Assembly (NCBI GenBank): GCA_015345905.1
Contig: JADDTR010000012.1
Coordinates: 566,578 to 630,577 of the forward strand
DNA: 64,000 nt
Origin: Aotearoamyces nothofagi
Lineage: Eukaryota > Ascomycota > Leotiomycetes > Leotiales > Tympanidaceae
Direction of reading: 5' to 3'
Both the position numbers and the translations under genes were made by a program. Positions 21,929 to 34,109 of this stretch are shown in pieces; position 1 is the first letter of the stretch, and each line of letters begins with the position of its first letter. The notes under the pieces were generated by a model, which saw nothing but the letters and a program-made list of their open reading frames with translations, ran no database searches and was not told the origin of the DNA.

Positions 21929-23793
21929 ATGGCGATGAGTACGTATATCCCCCAAAGAACTTTTAGGGACCAGATCGCTAACAAAATATTTATACAGATA
22001 TTGATATGTCACAGGGTCCGTCTAAAGTATCTTCAGCCTGATATGTCCCGATGCTAATACATTCATGCAGCTACGGTCATGAAAGATGAACAAGGCCGCC
22101 CTTTCATCGTAGTTCGAGAGTAAGTCTTCTCAGTGGACGATATAGCCTTTTCATACTGACTCGTATCTAGCCAAGGCAAAAAGAAGAGACAACATGGCAA
22201 TGATGCTGTCAAGTCACATATCCTCGCGGCGAGAACTGTCGCCAATATTGTCAAAACTTCACTAGGTCCTCGAGGTCTCGATAAGATCCTTATATCCCCA
22301 GATGGAGACATCACGGTTACGAATGATGGTGCCACAATCTTGGGACAGATGGAGATTTCAAATCACGTAGCAAAGCTACTGGTAGAGCTATCGAAGTCTC
22401 AAGATGATGAGATAGGCGATGGCACTACAGGTGTTGTTGTCTTGGCTGGCGCACTACTGGAACAAGCTGCAGAACTCATCGACAAGGGAATTCACCCAAT
22501 CCGGATAGCGGATGGCTATGATCAAGCTTGTGATATTGCTGTAGCCGAGTTGGATAGAATTGCTGATACCATAGACTTTACAAAGGACCACAAGGAGAAC
22601 CTGGTTAAGGTAGCGAGAACAAGTTTAGGAAGCAAGATTGTCTCGATGGCACACGACAAGTTCGCAAACATCGCTGTCGATGCGGTACTCTCAGTTGCAG
22701 ATCTTGAGAGGAAAGACGTTGATTTTGAGCTGATCAAGGTCGATGGAAAGGTCGGCGGTTCTCTCGAAGACTCATTATTGGTGAAGGGCGTTATTGTCGA
22801 CAAAGATTTCTCTCACCCTCAAATGCCCTCTGAAGTTCACGATGCCAAAATTGCCATCCTCACATGCGCCTTCGAGCCACCGAAGCCTAAGACGAAGCAC
22901 AAGCTTGATATCACCACGGTAGAAGAGTTCAAAAAGCTTCAAACATATGAGAAGGACAAGTTCGCCGAGATGATACAGCAAATAAAGGACACAGGCGCCA
23001 ATCTCGTTATTTGCCAATGGGGATTTGATGACGAAGCAAACCATCTTCTGCTACAGAATAAGCTGCCGGCTGTTCGATGGGTGGGTGGCCCAGAAATCGA
23101 GCTCATTGCCATTGCAACGAACGGCAGAATCGTACCGAGATTTGAGGATTTATCAGCTGCAAAGCTTGGCCATGCTGGCATTGTCCGTGAGATGAGCTTT
23201 GGAACGACAAGAGAGAAGATGTTGGTCATCGAGGAGTGCGCAAACACTAGAGCAGTAACGGTATTTGTTAGAGGAAGCAACAAGATGGTAAGTTTTGTGC
23301 CCTTTGGTCTTTGTTGACTATAAATTAACATCCCACGTAGATCATCGACGAAGCAAAACGCTCGTTACATGATGCTCTCTGTGTCGTTCGCAATCTTGTT
23401 AGGGATAACCGTGTGGTTTACGGTGGTGGTGCTGCCGAGATAGCCTGCTCTTTGGCCGTTGAAGATGCTGCAGTCAAGTCCCCAGGCCTCGAGCAATACG
23501 CCATGCGAGCATTTGCTGACGCCCTTGACAACATTCCTATGACCCTTGCAGAGAATTCTGGCCTCTCGCCCATTGCTACATTGGCTAGCATTAAGAGTCG
23601 GCAGGTGAAGGAAAACAATTCGAGGTTAGGTGTTGATTGCATGCAGACTGGCAGTAACGACATGAGAGATGCCTTTGTCATTGACCCCTTGATCGGTAAG
23701 AGACAACAGTTGATGTTAGCAACACAGCTGTGCCGGATGGTATTGAAGGTCAACAACGTCATCATTGCTGGAAGTGATGAGAATGACTTCTAA
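21929..23793 (+). CDS. CCT5: T-complex chaperonin subunit epsilon (CCT5)
   Basis: One of eight subunits of the cytosolic CCT/TRiC chaperonin, which folds actin, tubulin and other proteins using ATP. The exons are 21929-21938, 21998-22015, 22071-22119, 22171-23287 and 23341-23793, giving 548 aa, close to yeast Cct5 (562). The first two exons are 10 and 18 nt (MAMNIDMSQ), so a naive call would start late. Diagnostic stretches are [31 protein letters not shown] (described by positions ~52-82), GDGTT at residues 108-112 for ATP hydrolysis, [19 protein letters not shown] across the last junction, and [16 protein letters not shown]. The donor after exon 2 (GTCCGT) is unusual but needed for frame. 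It is divergent from HP1 and convergent with the HECT ligase. Identification as the epsilon subunit is confident from these motifs. Confidence 0.96.
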
Positions 23794-24194
23794 AAGCCAT
23801 ATGTATATAATGCCTGTAGTTAATAGATTCATTAGACCCGAGACACTAAAAGTGCTCGGGGAGATAAATGCAGTTTTCTAGCTCTGATTTAATTGCGTAA
23901 TAGTGCTCTTTACCAAATGGGTTTCGCTATTGAGAATCTATTCGACGTATTACTATCAACTTTGCAATCGCTCTTTTTAATACGAAACTGCTTAAATGTT
24001 TCAACTCCATCTCTCCACCTAAGATATCCCTCAGCGATTCTACGGCCTTCGCTGGTTTTAATATTAGGCCAATTGATTTGTTCTATTGAAAGGAATATGC
24101 ATTGTGATTATGCCAATGTATGTTTGGCTCATGACTTCTAACCTAACGTTCATCATAGTCTCATAATCATACGGTATGACTGCCTTTTCTGGCA
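23794..24194. other. Convergent intergenic region, no gene seen
   Basis: These 401 bases between the CCT5 and HECT-ligase stop codons contain an inverted repeat, GCTCGGG-type (AGACCCGAGACACTAAAAGTGCTCGGGG, about 23,836-23,863, imperfect), and otherwise only AT-rich sequence. They probably carry both 3' untranslated regions. Confidence 0.45.
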
Positions 24195-27100
24195 TCAAGC
24201 AAACCCGAATCCCTTAGCGTTCTGCAATGCCATGCTCAGCTTTTGTTTCAAGATATCTTTGCTCGAATACTCTGGGAGCAAGAGCGTGCCGTAGCACGTA
24301 TAGCTCGTTGGCAAATGTCCGTCGACATCCCCAACCCCGTTCCGTTGCACTACAAATTGTAGATTGCGCATTCCACCTACTGGAACTCTGTCACTTGCGG
24401 TGACAAACTCGAGAAGTTTCTTCTTCTCTTCATATCCAAATTTCTTGACAATTGACCAGAAGTCCTTTATCGATCGATGACTGGCATCCCAGCCCACGTA
24501 TCTGGTATAGCGACGTAGCTCAGATATATCAATGTCTTGGACACCTTCGACAATAGCTTGTAAAGTATCCGGGCTGAAGAGCGAAAGTGATCGTCGCTCA
24601 AGACAAGTAAAAAAGCCACGTTCAAAGGCTTCAAACTGTGGACGAATTGAGATGTCAGTCAACCACTGAATATAGTCACTTACATATTCATCACGATTGT
24701 TACTATCCACAAGACAAACGTCCATAGGATTTGAGAGTTCGGCTTTGTGAAACTGTGGCCAAGTGTTATGCTTGTCGGCCGTCATGTCGCACGAGATATG
24801 CTGCCCGAAGAAGTCGACACTAAACTCATAGGTTCGAGAAAATACATCGCTTACGAGGCCGTCCTTCTCATCCCATTCAAGAAGAGTAGTAAGACCGCTT
24901 GCTAGGTCGGGCCATCCGTCTTCGATGTGATAAAGCTCCGTTACGGGATCCCCTAGAAGCTTGCGATATAGGGCTTTTGGAAACGTGACAGGTAGAGTAA
25001 GCCCATTGTATATAGCCAGGGAGATTATAAGACCAATGATTTCAAATTTCCAGAGCGGCTCCGGTGAACCAGGTTGGAACCATGTCATTTTTGTTCTTTC
25101 ATCAATGGTAAATGTGCCTGGTTTAGTCAGTATGGATAGTATGAAATTGGGGTCCGGCAATTTCGCACCGTAATCTGGATCCAAGGCCTCTGCAATGGCT
25201 AGTCGGAAAAACTCTTGTTGTACACCTCCTGAGTCAGATCCTTCCTCACCACTATCCTCACCTAGTCGGATCTTTAGTGGACGAGTCAATTCTCGTTCCT
25301 CGCGTCTCCATAATTGATTGAATGCATCGAGGAGAACATAGTCTCGTCGTATTTGAAGGACGAGGAATTTGGAAGTGGCAATACGAAGACTGCTGTACAG
25401 ATCTTCACGGCGAGCTGCATCAGTCATCAGGCTGCCTGGTGACATAGTCGATTGCACACGAGCCATCATGGAGCCAGATTCCTCAAACGCTCGACTCATG
25501 CGTGAGAAATTAATGGCGCGAAAGTAGGTGACAAGAGTTGATGGACTGAACAAATACGGGTAGTCAAGTAAGTGGACCGTCTTCTTATTAGCGACAAACG
25601 TGAGCCATTCGACGGGCATTTCTACGGAGTCTAACCGATCCGCGAAATATTCTGTTCGGAAATGTACATCACCTAGAAGTAGAGACCGTCTTCTGGCATC
25701 TGAAAATATGTTAGCATCGTTCATCTGGTTAGGGGAGTAGTAATGTACATATCGCCGCAATCATGGCCAGAGCTCCTCCAAAAGACCCATCAGAGGGAAC
25801 CTCGGCGCTGCCATTCCAATCTTGTAACATGACCGTTCGAGCCCAGTCAATTAGAAGAGTTGGCATCCTGTTCTCGTGTATCTCGCGTTCATGAGCTGAA
25901 AATTCAAGCAAAGAAGGAACTTCCACATCAAGGAAGTTCCAAGGCTCCAGAATAACATCAACAAAGTCAAAAAGTATAGACAGTCCGTTTTGCTCCCTGA
26001 TACCTGTTTCTAACAATTCTTGATAATGACGCCTGGCTGGAATCGCAGCAAAGAGCCTCCGGGCCAATCTAAGAGCCAATTCATCCGAAAATATATCGTC
26101 ATAGAAAAGGCTCAGGGCTACAACCTCCCTTTCAGTCCGACTTTGCCAAGTTGAAAGTCCCGATGAACGAAGACGAGACAGCTGGAAAAGACGATCTGAG
26201 TTTATCTCATGCGGAACAGCCGCAATCAAAGCGTGTAAGCATATCGAAGTAAGATGCGCTGCTTCATTACTTGTAAGACCGATATTACCATCGGATTCAT
26301 TTGCTACAGGAGTCATTGCCCAATCGTATATTCCCCACAGTTCTCGGGGAGGGACATAAAGTTCACTCGCAGCCATCCACAAGGCATCGAAGACCAAAGG
26401 TGCTGCAACCCTTGTCAGACGCATCATACAATACCATATGGTGTGGCTGTCAAACAGAGGTACATTTTCGTCTCCGAACGAGCGAAGAAGAGCCTTCGGT
26501 CTACTGAGTACATAGAAGAGGCTCTGGTCAATAAAACCCTTCCATTGCTTCTCAGTATTTTCAAGGCGACTAATTGACAATCGGCTTCGATTCGCTAAGC
26601 GTTTGATGTTGTAGGGATTTTCTTTTGTATCAGAAAACTGAGTATAAAGGGAACGAAAATCGTGACGGTCACCGTCTTGAAGAATATTGCAAAACAGATC
26701 GATGACCTCAACAGACAAGACGGCTAACGATTGCGCAATGTTCTGGTTACCGGCGGTTTTTGAAGGCTGAAGGTTTTCAGAATCTATTGGCGGATCTCCC
26801 CTTGGAGTAGTCTCTTTCTGACTCTTAATCTCTTCTGTATCGCGGGAATTTTTATTGATGACTTGACTCATAAGCTTATATCCATTATAACCCGAGAGAA
26901 ATTGAATATCATTACACAAAGTTTCCTTACCTCCAGGCATGGCATTTGAGCTAGAAGGTACGCGTTTGCGGGTGCTATCTGCTGATGTAGTCGGTAGGGC
27001 GTTCTTAAATGAGCGTGCCTGAAAACCATCCTCCTCCAAGGGTGCGGATCTACTATCCAGGCTGTCTGGAATTAAAAGGCATTGTTCGACAAGCCGTCGA

Positions 27101-28328
27101 TGTTTGATATCGTGCGAGCCCATACTATTCAGTTGCCTGACGGAGCTAGACATATATGGCATCGCTGACTCCGCTCTATTTAGTGACTGACCGTGCTTCT
27201 TAACTCCAGAGACCGGATTGTTCTTGGTCCCATTTCTATCTATGGCATTGTCACTCGCTCGTACTTGTTCATTAGACATGCTGTCAATTTGCGAACCTGT
27301 CGAAGAAGAAAAGCTGCTTTGTAGCGATGGGGTATTCTGAGATGTAGAAATCGGTTCTTCTAAAGTATCTTTGGCGTCTCCCTCTTCAGTTGTTCCATTA
27401 TGCGCCGCAAGATCGTCCTGCTTGACGTCTTGGTGGCCGGTGAATAATTTCCGAATCTCTGAGTATGAGGAAGTCAAAGCCTCCAGATTATTTGGTGTCA
27501 GCCATTCGAGCATCTTTAGTGCATCTGTATTGAACAGATTTTGCACAAATGACTTTTGGTCTGTTTTGATCGGACCTTGCCCGAGTTGCACTGTTGAGCG
27601 TCCATGTCCGACTTTAGTCTCATCATCAATATATGATTCATTCTCCTTAATTCTACCGGATGAATGATAGCTTTCCGACAATCTATGTCCTTCACGATTA
27701 CCCTGGAGGGGTCTGTTATTGGCCATTGCTCGGTTTTGGGCTGACGCTTTAGGCTCCCTCGCCGGGGGGTTGTGACTTCTACCGTCATCTCCTAATATCT
27801 TGGCCTTGGATGAAATTATAGAGTGTCCGCGGGATAGCTTTGAGATAAATCCATCGGCATGGGTGCAAAGCCCACTTTCTGGGTTATCTTGACTCGCCAG
27901 GTGACAGGCCAATGTCCTAGCGCTCGTAGCGTTGTACCTCCGTAAAGGCGCGCTGCCTGCTACTCGCCTCCTGCAGGTAAAGCAAGTCGAAGTGGTGCAC
28001 TGAGGATTTTGGCACCCATAACGAAGCTGGATGATATATCTATGGGATGATATTAGCCAGTGAAAGCGGAGGATGGAAAAGTGAAAGAAACAATATGGAT
28101 TGGCTACCTTTCAACGAGTATCTGAAAGTTGTGCCGCCTGCTTGCTCGGTGGATAGTATAGATACTTTTCGGATCCTCCACATCAATTGTCAGTTTCTTC
28201 AGTTCCTGGGGGGCATTCGGCGGAAGCTGAGGAAATGACGAGGTGGATGCGGTCGCAGTCCACAAGGCTGCGAAGACTTCTGCCTGTTCATCGTTGCTAG
28301 CAACGACCCGTTGAGTATCGCGAGTCAT
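24195..28328 (-). CDS. HUL4: HECT-type E3 ubiquitin ligase, HUL4/UBE3A-like with AZUL-like zinc finger
   Basis: Catalyses ubiquitin transfer to substrates through a thioester on its HECT domain. The exons (minus strand) are 28108-28328, 25749-28039 and 24195-25699, giving 1338 aa. Near residues 75-140 is a Cys-rich segment spanning the first junction (YGCQNPQCTTSTCFTCRRR ... LACHLASQDNPESGLC) that resembles the AZUL zinc finger of UBE3A relatives. Residues ~150-450 are Ser/Asn-rich and probably disordered; ~550-930 are helical. The C-terminal ~380 residues are a HECT domain, with the catalytic Cys at about residue 1306 in LPTSYTCYGTLLLPEY and the usual aromatic ending GFGFA. The length exceeds yeast Hul4 (892 aa) mainly through the N-terminal linker. 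It is divergent from REI1. The family call is firm; the HUL4 name rests on the N-terminal finger plus HECT arrangement. Confidence 0.92.
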
Positions 28329-28962
28329 AACATGGAGAATGTATGACGCGCGATCTCAAAGGAGATCTATGAAAGTACGAAGATCTGTAAATTACAAGGC
28401 TGCTGCTGAGTTGGTTCAGCCGTGCGCTCAAGTCTAATCTGGCACGCACGGTCTGTGCTTACAGTTACAGAACATAGGAAGGTACCTAAGGTAGGACCGA
28501 CCCTAAAACAGCCTAGCGCCGCGCCTGCAAGTCACTCACTTTAGACGCTTACTCATACTGTTGTTGAATGACGTACTTTCCAGCCTTCCAGCCTCATTAT
28601 TAAGGCTGAACAATATCTTCGCCAAACGGACCCACAGAAATTTCCTCTGCAAATCAACCCCAATGTACCTGAAATCCCGTACCCTCCCACTTGCATAGGT
28701 GTTTGTAGCACCGCATAGCACAAAACTTCAAGATCCAGAGTCTTGTGCCTACACAGTCTTTCTGACTAATACCCTAGAGGGCCTCCCCCAAGAAACTCCT
28801 TTATATCTGGCAGTTGCGGCATCGGATACCTTAATCTTCTACACTAAGGTATCGAATTCTTATCAAGCCCTTCCTTATCAAATCCCGCCCACCAGTTGTG
28901 GCTCGACGATATTCAACTCGGAAATCGAAGTCACTGCACAACGTCAATCAATTAACGAACAA
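28329..28962. promoter_or_regulatory. Bidirectional upstream region of HUL4-like gene and REI1
   Basis: These 634 bases lie between divergent starts. A 12-codon upstream frame (ATG at 28,663, stop ending 28,698) may sit in the REI1 leader. The frame of REI1 stays open upstream to about 28,699 but has no ATG there. No other feature is visible. Confidence 0.5.
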
Positions 28963-30726
28963 ATGGCTACCATTGCCTCAAGTCGTGTCCCTGCTGCAGG
29001 ATTACCAGTACAAGCAGACACATCGACGTCTCATCCGTATACATGTAATACATGTCAGGTTGCATTTCGCAACAGCGATTTGCAGAGGGGTCATATGAGG
29101 AGTGACTGGCAGTAGGGCTCATACAAGATTCGTATAATTTTTGAGAAACTGACTTGGTAATAGTCGATACAACCTGAAACGTCGTGTTACATCGTTGCCA
29201 CCTATAGCATCCGAAGTCTTCACAGAAAAGGTCCTTGCAGCACAAGCATCCTCTACCGCGGCTGCCACCAGGGCTTCTTACGAGAGGACCTGCTCGGCAT
29301 GTGAGAAGACATATTTCAGCGAGAATGCATATGATAATCATGTCGGAAGTCAGAAGCATCGGGCACGAGTAGCCATACTGCGAGACCGAAGATCCGGCTA
29401 CACAGATGACGAATCTGTTTCAGTCATGAGCTCTACCGTGGATCAGAGCCAGGCCAACACAATTGATACGGATGCAGACACGGATGCCGGAGATGAATTT
29501 AACGAAGTAGTTAAAGGGGTTAAGGGGGCCTCAATAAATGATCGTGAATCAACCTCCCGGAGATCTTCCAAACCCTATCAACCTGTCGAAGCAGTAGACG
29601 GGCCTGCACAGACTGTGGATCCCGTAGCTACATCAGCATCGGTGGCACCTTCTTCAACAGTTCCTCTTCAGCGTTGCCTCTTCTGCAACTATGACTCACC
29701 TACAACCCCTTTGAATGTCATTCATATGGAGCGCATACATGGCATGTTCATCCCGGAGCGCAACTACCTTGTGGACCTTGATGGCTTGATTGAATCCTTG
29801 CATGAAAAGATACACGAGTTCCACGAGTGTTTGTATTGTGGAAAGTTGAAGCCGTCTGTATTCGGTCTACAGACGCACATGCGGGATAAGGGTCACTGCA
29901 AGATTCCATTTGGTACAGAGGATGAGCAGCTGGAGATTGGGGAGTTTTATGATTTCACTAGCACATACTCGGATGTAGAAGATGAGGATTCTGAGGATGA
30001 ATCAGAAGACAAAAAGTCAAGCGGTGGTGTCAAGCTCAGAGCAAGGCGTCCTACCAAGGCAGACGGAGATAACGATGAGGAAATGGTCGATCCTGATGGA
30101 TGGGAAACAGATAGTTCAGCATCGTCACTTGATTCTGCAGATCTGACCGCACTTCCCCTTGATCAGCACATCCACCAGTACGAAAAGTTGGACCGACACC
30201 CACATCACTCGTCCCAGGATCCACGACCCCACAGAAATGCAGACGGGTGGCACTCTCATGCCCACAAGCACACTCATGCAGTTTTCTATTCTGATTATGA
30301 ACTCCATCTCCCATCAGGTCGTGCTGTAGGACATAGATCTCTATCAAAGTACTATAAGCAGAACCTACACAGTCATCCTTCACCTGCTGAGCGACAAGAG
30401 CAGTATGCGATTGAAGCTGCACGAGGCTCCGAATCTGATGAGGAGGATCGGCAAGTCTCTCGGCGAAATGACCGTGAGCGCGGAAGAGCCCTTACAAGTC
30501 GTGCAAACGGTGGCATGGGAATGATTGGAGTTACCGATCAGAAGAGAAGAGAAGTTCAGGCGACTGAGAAAAGGGCGAGAAAGACGGAAGAGCGGGAGAG
30601 GAGACGCTTCCAATGGGGCAACGACAAGCAGGGAAATTCCCAGAAGCACTTCAGAGTAAGTCAACCTGATTCCATTCATATGCACTCTTATATTAACTTC
30701 ATATACAGGATCCACTTCTGCAATGA
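28963..30726 (+). CDS. REI1: Cytoplasmic pre-60S ribosome factor Rei1/Reh1 (C2H2 zinc fingers)
   Basis: Rei1 works late in 60S ribosomal subunit maturation in the cytoplasm, inserting into the exit tunnel and helping recycle Arx1/Alb1. The exons are 28963-29111, 29164-30655 and 30709-30726, giving 552 aa. The start is the first ATG in frame. Finger one (YTCNTCQVAFRNSDLQRGH) is split by intron one and continues DWHRYNLKRRV, a family signature. Further fingers are RTCSACEKTYFSENAYDNH, QRCLFCNYDS...H..RIH and HECLYCGKLKPSVFGLQTH. The middle is acidic; the C-terminus is basic and ends QKHFRDPLLQ, the DPLLQ coming from an 18-nt last exon. Without that exon an unspliced frame adds 50 unrelated residues. 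Identification is firm; Rei1 versus its paralogue Reh1 cannot be settled, and most filamentous fungi have one copy. Confidence 0.94.
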
Positions 30727-31384
30727 TTGCACAGTTTACTTCAGATTACTGGATGTACTTAGCGCTCTGCTTTCAGCGATCTTACTTGCTGTCATGATAA
30801 TCTAGCATTCTTTATTAGCGGCATTGATGGAGTCGTAGAAAGGAGTGGTAGAACCGTGGTGTAGGTCTGGTCGAACAAGATAGCCCTGGATCGTCAAGAA
30901 GTTTAGTGATAGACCACAAACTAGCTATTTTATCCAGATGTGCTCCAAGTCTACCTGCGTGCTGTGTCTCTCCTCGTGCATGACTGTAAAAAGTATTGTA
31001 AACATAGGCACGACAAATATACATTTCAAAAGAGGTAGGTTTTGTATACATAGAACTTTGTATTTCATGAGCATTTGCTGCTAATCTCTGATCATAATCT
31101 AGAGCTAGCTCCTGGAGTCCTGGATGACAATCATCTGATCTGGCACCCTCGGGATGGCGGATCACTACTCTGCCGATCCAAGCTAACCAAGTATCCCTGA
31201 AAAACATATTGCGACGCGATCCCTTTCCAATAATTTTAATCTCATAAGCTCTGAGCCTGCCCTTGCTCCTCTCTACCAATGTTCTTCTATAGAGTCGCGC
31301 TATAATTATAGCATTCACTTATCTTTCTATACACCTTTAAAATAACTCGATGCGATACTAGGCTTCCCCACAATTGCGCGCAAA
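30727..31384. other. Intergenic region between two plus-strand genes
   Basis: These 658 bases contain the REI1 3' region and the upstream region of the 585-aa gene. A 167-codon minus-strand frame (30,815-31,318) lacks an initial ATG and any domain, so I do not call it. Confidence 0.5.
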
Positions 31385-33237
31385 ATGCCAGACCAAGTTG
31401 GGACTCCTAGCTCTAATGCAGACTCCTCTATAAATTTAGGCAAGGCAGGCGCTCCAAAGGACAAGGCGTGCCCCTTCTGCCAGCAGCCATTCACCTCATC
31501 CTCTCTCGGTCGTCACCTCGATTTGTATATCAAGGAGAAGAACCCTAAACCTGCAGATGGAGTTCACGATGTCGATGAGATCCGGAAGCTGCGTGGAGGT
31601 ATTACCAGAAGACAGCCCCGCAACTCAATGTCCAGACGAGAGGAAAGCACACCCACCGGAACACCTGGAGCCAATGGGGACGGAAACGGGAAGAGAAGTC
31701 CACAGTCAGAAGCTGGCGTGGGGAAAAACCCGAGAAGTCCAAAAGTTAGGACGCAGCGAATGGATCTTTCACATGAGGGCGAAAAGGGGAGGGTAAAGAT
31801 GTACCTCAATACACCTAGTTGGCACTCGACTGGAGTAATAAACGATATCCCATCGATAGTACGAAATGGACAGTTTGGTGGAGAAGAAAGGGATGCTTCA
31901 AGGGTCATCGAAGGCCGAAGGTCTGCCAGTCGACAGATGCTCGCAAAGTCAACATTCGATCAAAAGCAAAAGATGCTGGAGGCTTTGGACACTGCGCGAG
32001 CGTCAAAATTGGCATTGCGAGAATTATTAGGCGCCGTATGGGCAGCGAAGTGAGTTTATCTTCCTGGCTCATATGAACAGGTTGTCAATGGACTGTAGAT
32101 CAGCGATTGATATCATTTTCCTACGTCTGCTAACATCGGCCCAGAGAAATTGTGCAACCAAAGTCCTCCCCCTTCGACTATGATCCACTCTCCCTCGACT
32201 TCCCCGCTCTCACACTTTATTGCCTTCCTCCGCCACCGACAATAAACCAGATAACTCCGCTTCCATCTTCGTCTTCATGGTCGATCGCACCCCCTGAGCA
32301 ACAACAGTACGAGGCACTGCGATCACACTTCCATGACGCATTTCACCGATGGCGTGTCTCACGTGCCATGGTCTCTGCATCGACCCCTGATGATCTGCAA
32401 TACACTCCCCACCTCCCTACCTCTCCGTCGAATGCCAACTCGCATATCAACGCTGCAGCCCAAGATCTTGAAGAAAAGATCTCTAGCCACCTCCACTCTG
32501 CCTTTAGTCACTGGTCGTCACTCCCACAAGGCACTAAAGGTGAACTGTGGCGTCTTGAGCTAGCCCGCTCAGTTGGAAATAAGGATCGAACCATTCTTAG
32601 TCTAAAATCAAATATGGAGAATATCCTCCAGGAGAATGCACATCTCCGCCAACAGGTTGAGCAGTTAAGTCGCTGTCAACAGCCTCGTGAGTTTCAAATG
32701 ATGCCGCCCGCAACAGTACCAATTAATAGTCGCGCGATCGTCGAGTTAGGTGATATGGGCATACGCAATAAAGGGATGGGTCTGAATCTCACTGATAAAG
32801 ACCAGACGGTGCAGGGACAAGCCGATAAAGCCATTTCTAAGTGGTTACCCGTTGTACAAGCAAGCCGAGGCGTCAACTCGGGCATGTCCCAACAACGAGG
32901 ACTCAATGAACCTAACCCTCGAGACGTACAAATGCAGATTAACACGCCACGTATGGACAATGAAATTAGTGGAAGAATGAACGATCGTGATGCAGATATG
33001 GATCTTGATGCCGACGCTGATGCTGATGCTGATGCCGACGCCGACGGTGAGGATAGCTTTGATGTGAACGATATTCCAACTTCTAGCAATATGGCCGGGC
33101 GCGTTCCAGAAGCACCAATGATAGGAGGACAATATGGGCATGGAAATAATGGACCTAATCACGATGGGATAAATGGGAATGGGAGCCGGGAAATGCAAAT
33201 GGATGGGTTGGAGCGGCCGTATTACGCTGTAAGATAA
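31385..33237 (+). CDS. Orphan fungal protein with N-terminal CxxC...H zinc-knuckle-like motif, 585 aa
   Basis: Function unknown; the N-terminal text is of a kind I associate with conserved uncharacterised Pezizomycotina proteins. The exons are 31385-32049 and 32145-33237, joined AA/A in frame (branch site TGCTAAC). Residues 29-44 form CPFCQQPFTSSSLGRH, a compact Cys-Cys-His motif followed by LDLYIKEKNPKPADGVHDVDEIRKLRGGITRRQPR, a dense, probably conserved block. Residues ~150-225 hold a second ordered block (SWHSTGVINDIPS and a helical DQKQKMLEALDTARASKLALRELL). After the junction comes FDYDPLSLDFPALTLYCLPPPPTI, then helices with a Trp-rich patch (FHRWRVSRAM, FSHWSSLP) and a short coiled coil. 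Residues ~502-520 are an Asp-Ala repeat. There is no signal peptide or membrane span; it is probably nuclear or cytosolic. It is convergent with the next gene. Confidence 0.85.
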
Positions 33238-33606
33238 GCGTAACTAACTTACACAAAAAGAGAAGTTCAGAGAGATCTCAGTTTCTGATCGCAGCTTTAC
33301 TCCTATTATTTGTTTCTATTATTGGAGACGTGGCGGAAATTTCTGGTATCTACTCTACTATACTGGGGCTGCAAATACCATGAAATCGTAATCATGTGTG
33401 GTGGTTACATATAGCTGTCTGAATATCACACTTTACCTCCGCTGGCTTCTTATTTTTACGTTTCAATTCCTAAGCTTCTAAAGCTAGAGACGATACTTCT
33501 TTTGTAAGCTTATACATAGCATCGAAACGAAACTCAAGGTACGCCAAATATGATGTGAAGTAGTGAATGACTCCACAGCCAACTTCCTAAATCCTCAAGC
33601 AAGCCT
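33238..33606. other. Convergent intergenic region, no gene seen
   Basis: 369 AT-rich bases between the stop codons of the 585-aa gene and the 142-aa gene. Nothing distinct is visible. Confidence 0.45.
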
Positions 33607-34109
33607 TCAACTTACACCCCCTTCCGCCTTCTTTGGGGAGCCATGGCCACTCTTCTCCCCGCTTGAAGTAGACTTCTCGGCTCCTCCGTCTTTCTCGGGG
33701 CCCTTGCCTTGAGAAACATCTGTATTCGCAGGAGACACCTCTAATGGGTTTCCCTTCTTAGGATCAATTAGCATAGTCCACATTTTAGAATCAGTAATGT
33801 AGCTAGTAAACGTCTTATGTGATATTATACCTTATTTCCCAAGCCAGCCGTATCCATCTCCTGTCTAGGATCCGTCTGATTTGGGTCATAAGCAGCTTGA
33901 CTTTGCCTTGCGGCTGAGTCGTCAGTCCCCGACTTGGAATACTCGGTTGCCTCGGTATTAATGCTGTCTTTGTCTTGGGAATCCTTACGGGGGGAGCGGA
34001 GAAGGGAGATTTGATGGAATGGACTATTCTGAGTGCCTGGCGCATGGAGTGTGATCGCTCGACTAGCAAGACCTCGAGAGGTAAGACGCAAGTGGTTGAA
34101 TGGAGCCAT
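33607..34109 (-). CDS. Small mitochondrial-looking protein, 142 aa
   Basis: The exons (minus strand) are 33831-34109 and 33607-33756. I start at MAPFNHLRLTSRGLASRAITL because an ATG with a typical presequence follows; a 21-codon open extension upstream has no initiating ATG. The first ~60 residues are rich in Arg, Ser and Leu with almost no acids, as in mitochondrial targeting peptides. The rest is hydrophilic and disordered-looking: SGTDDSAARQSQAAYDPNQTDP, then GNPLEVSPANTDVSQGKGPE and a Lys/Gly-rich tail ending KKAEGGVS. These phrases (SGTDD, AYDP, NPLEVSPAN) look like those of a small conserved fungal mitochondrial protein of unknown role. The intron acceptor may be CCTAAG or three bases later, changing one Lys. 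It is divergent from the histidine-phosphatase gene. Confidence 0.75.

Noticed and set aside
29112-29163. Apparent stop at 29,113 that would end REI1 after 50 codons
   Set aside because: It is the first bases of an intron (GTAGGG...TAATAG). Splicing restores the conserved DWHRYNLKRRV.
30815-31318. 167-codon minus frame between REI1 and the 585-aa gene
   Set aside because: It lacks an ATG near its start, has no domain, and lies antisense in the expected 3' and 5' untranslated regions.
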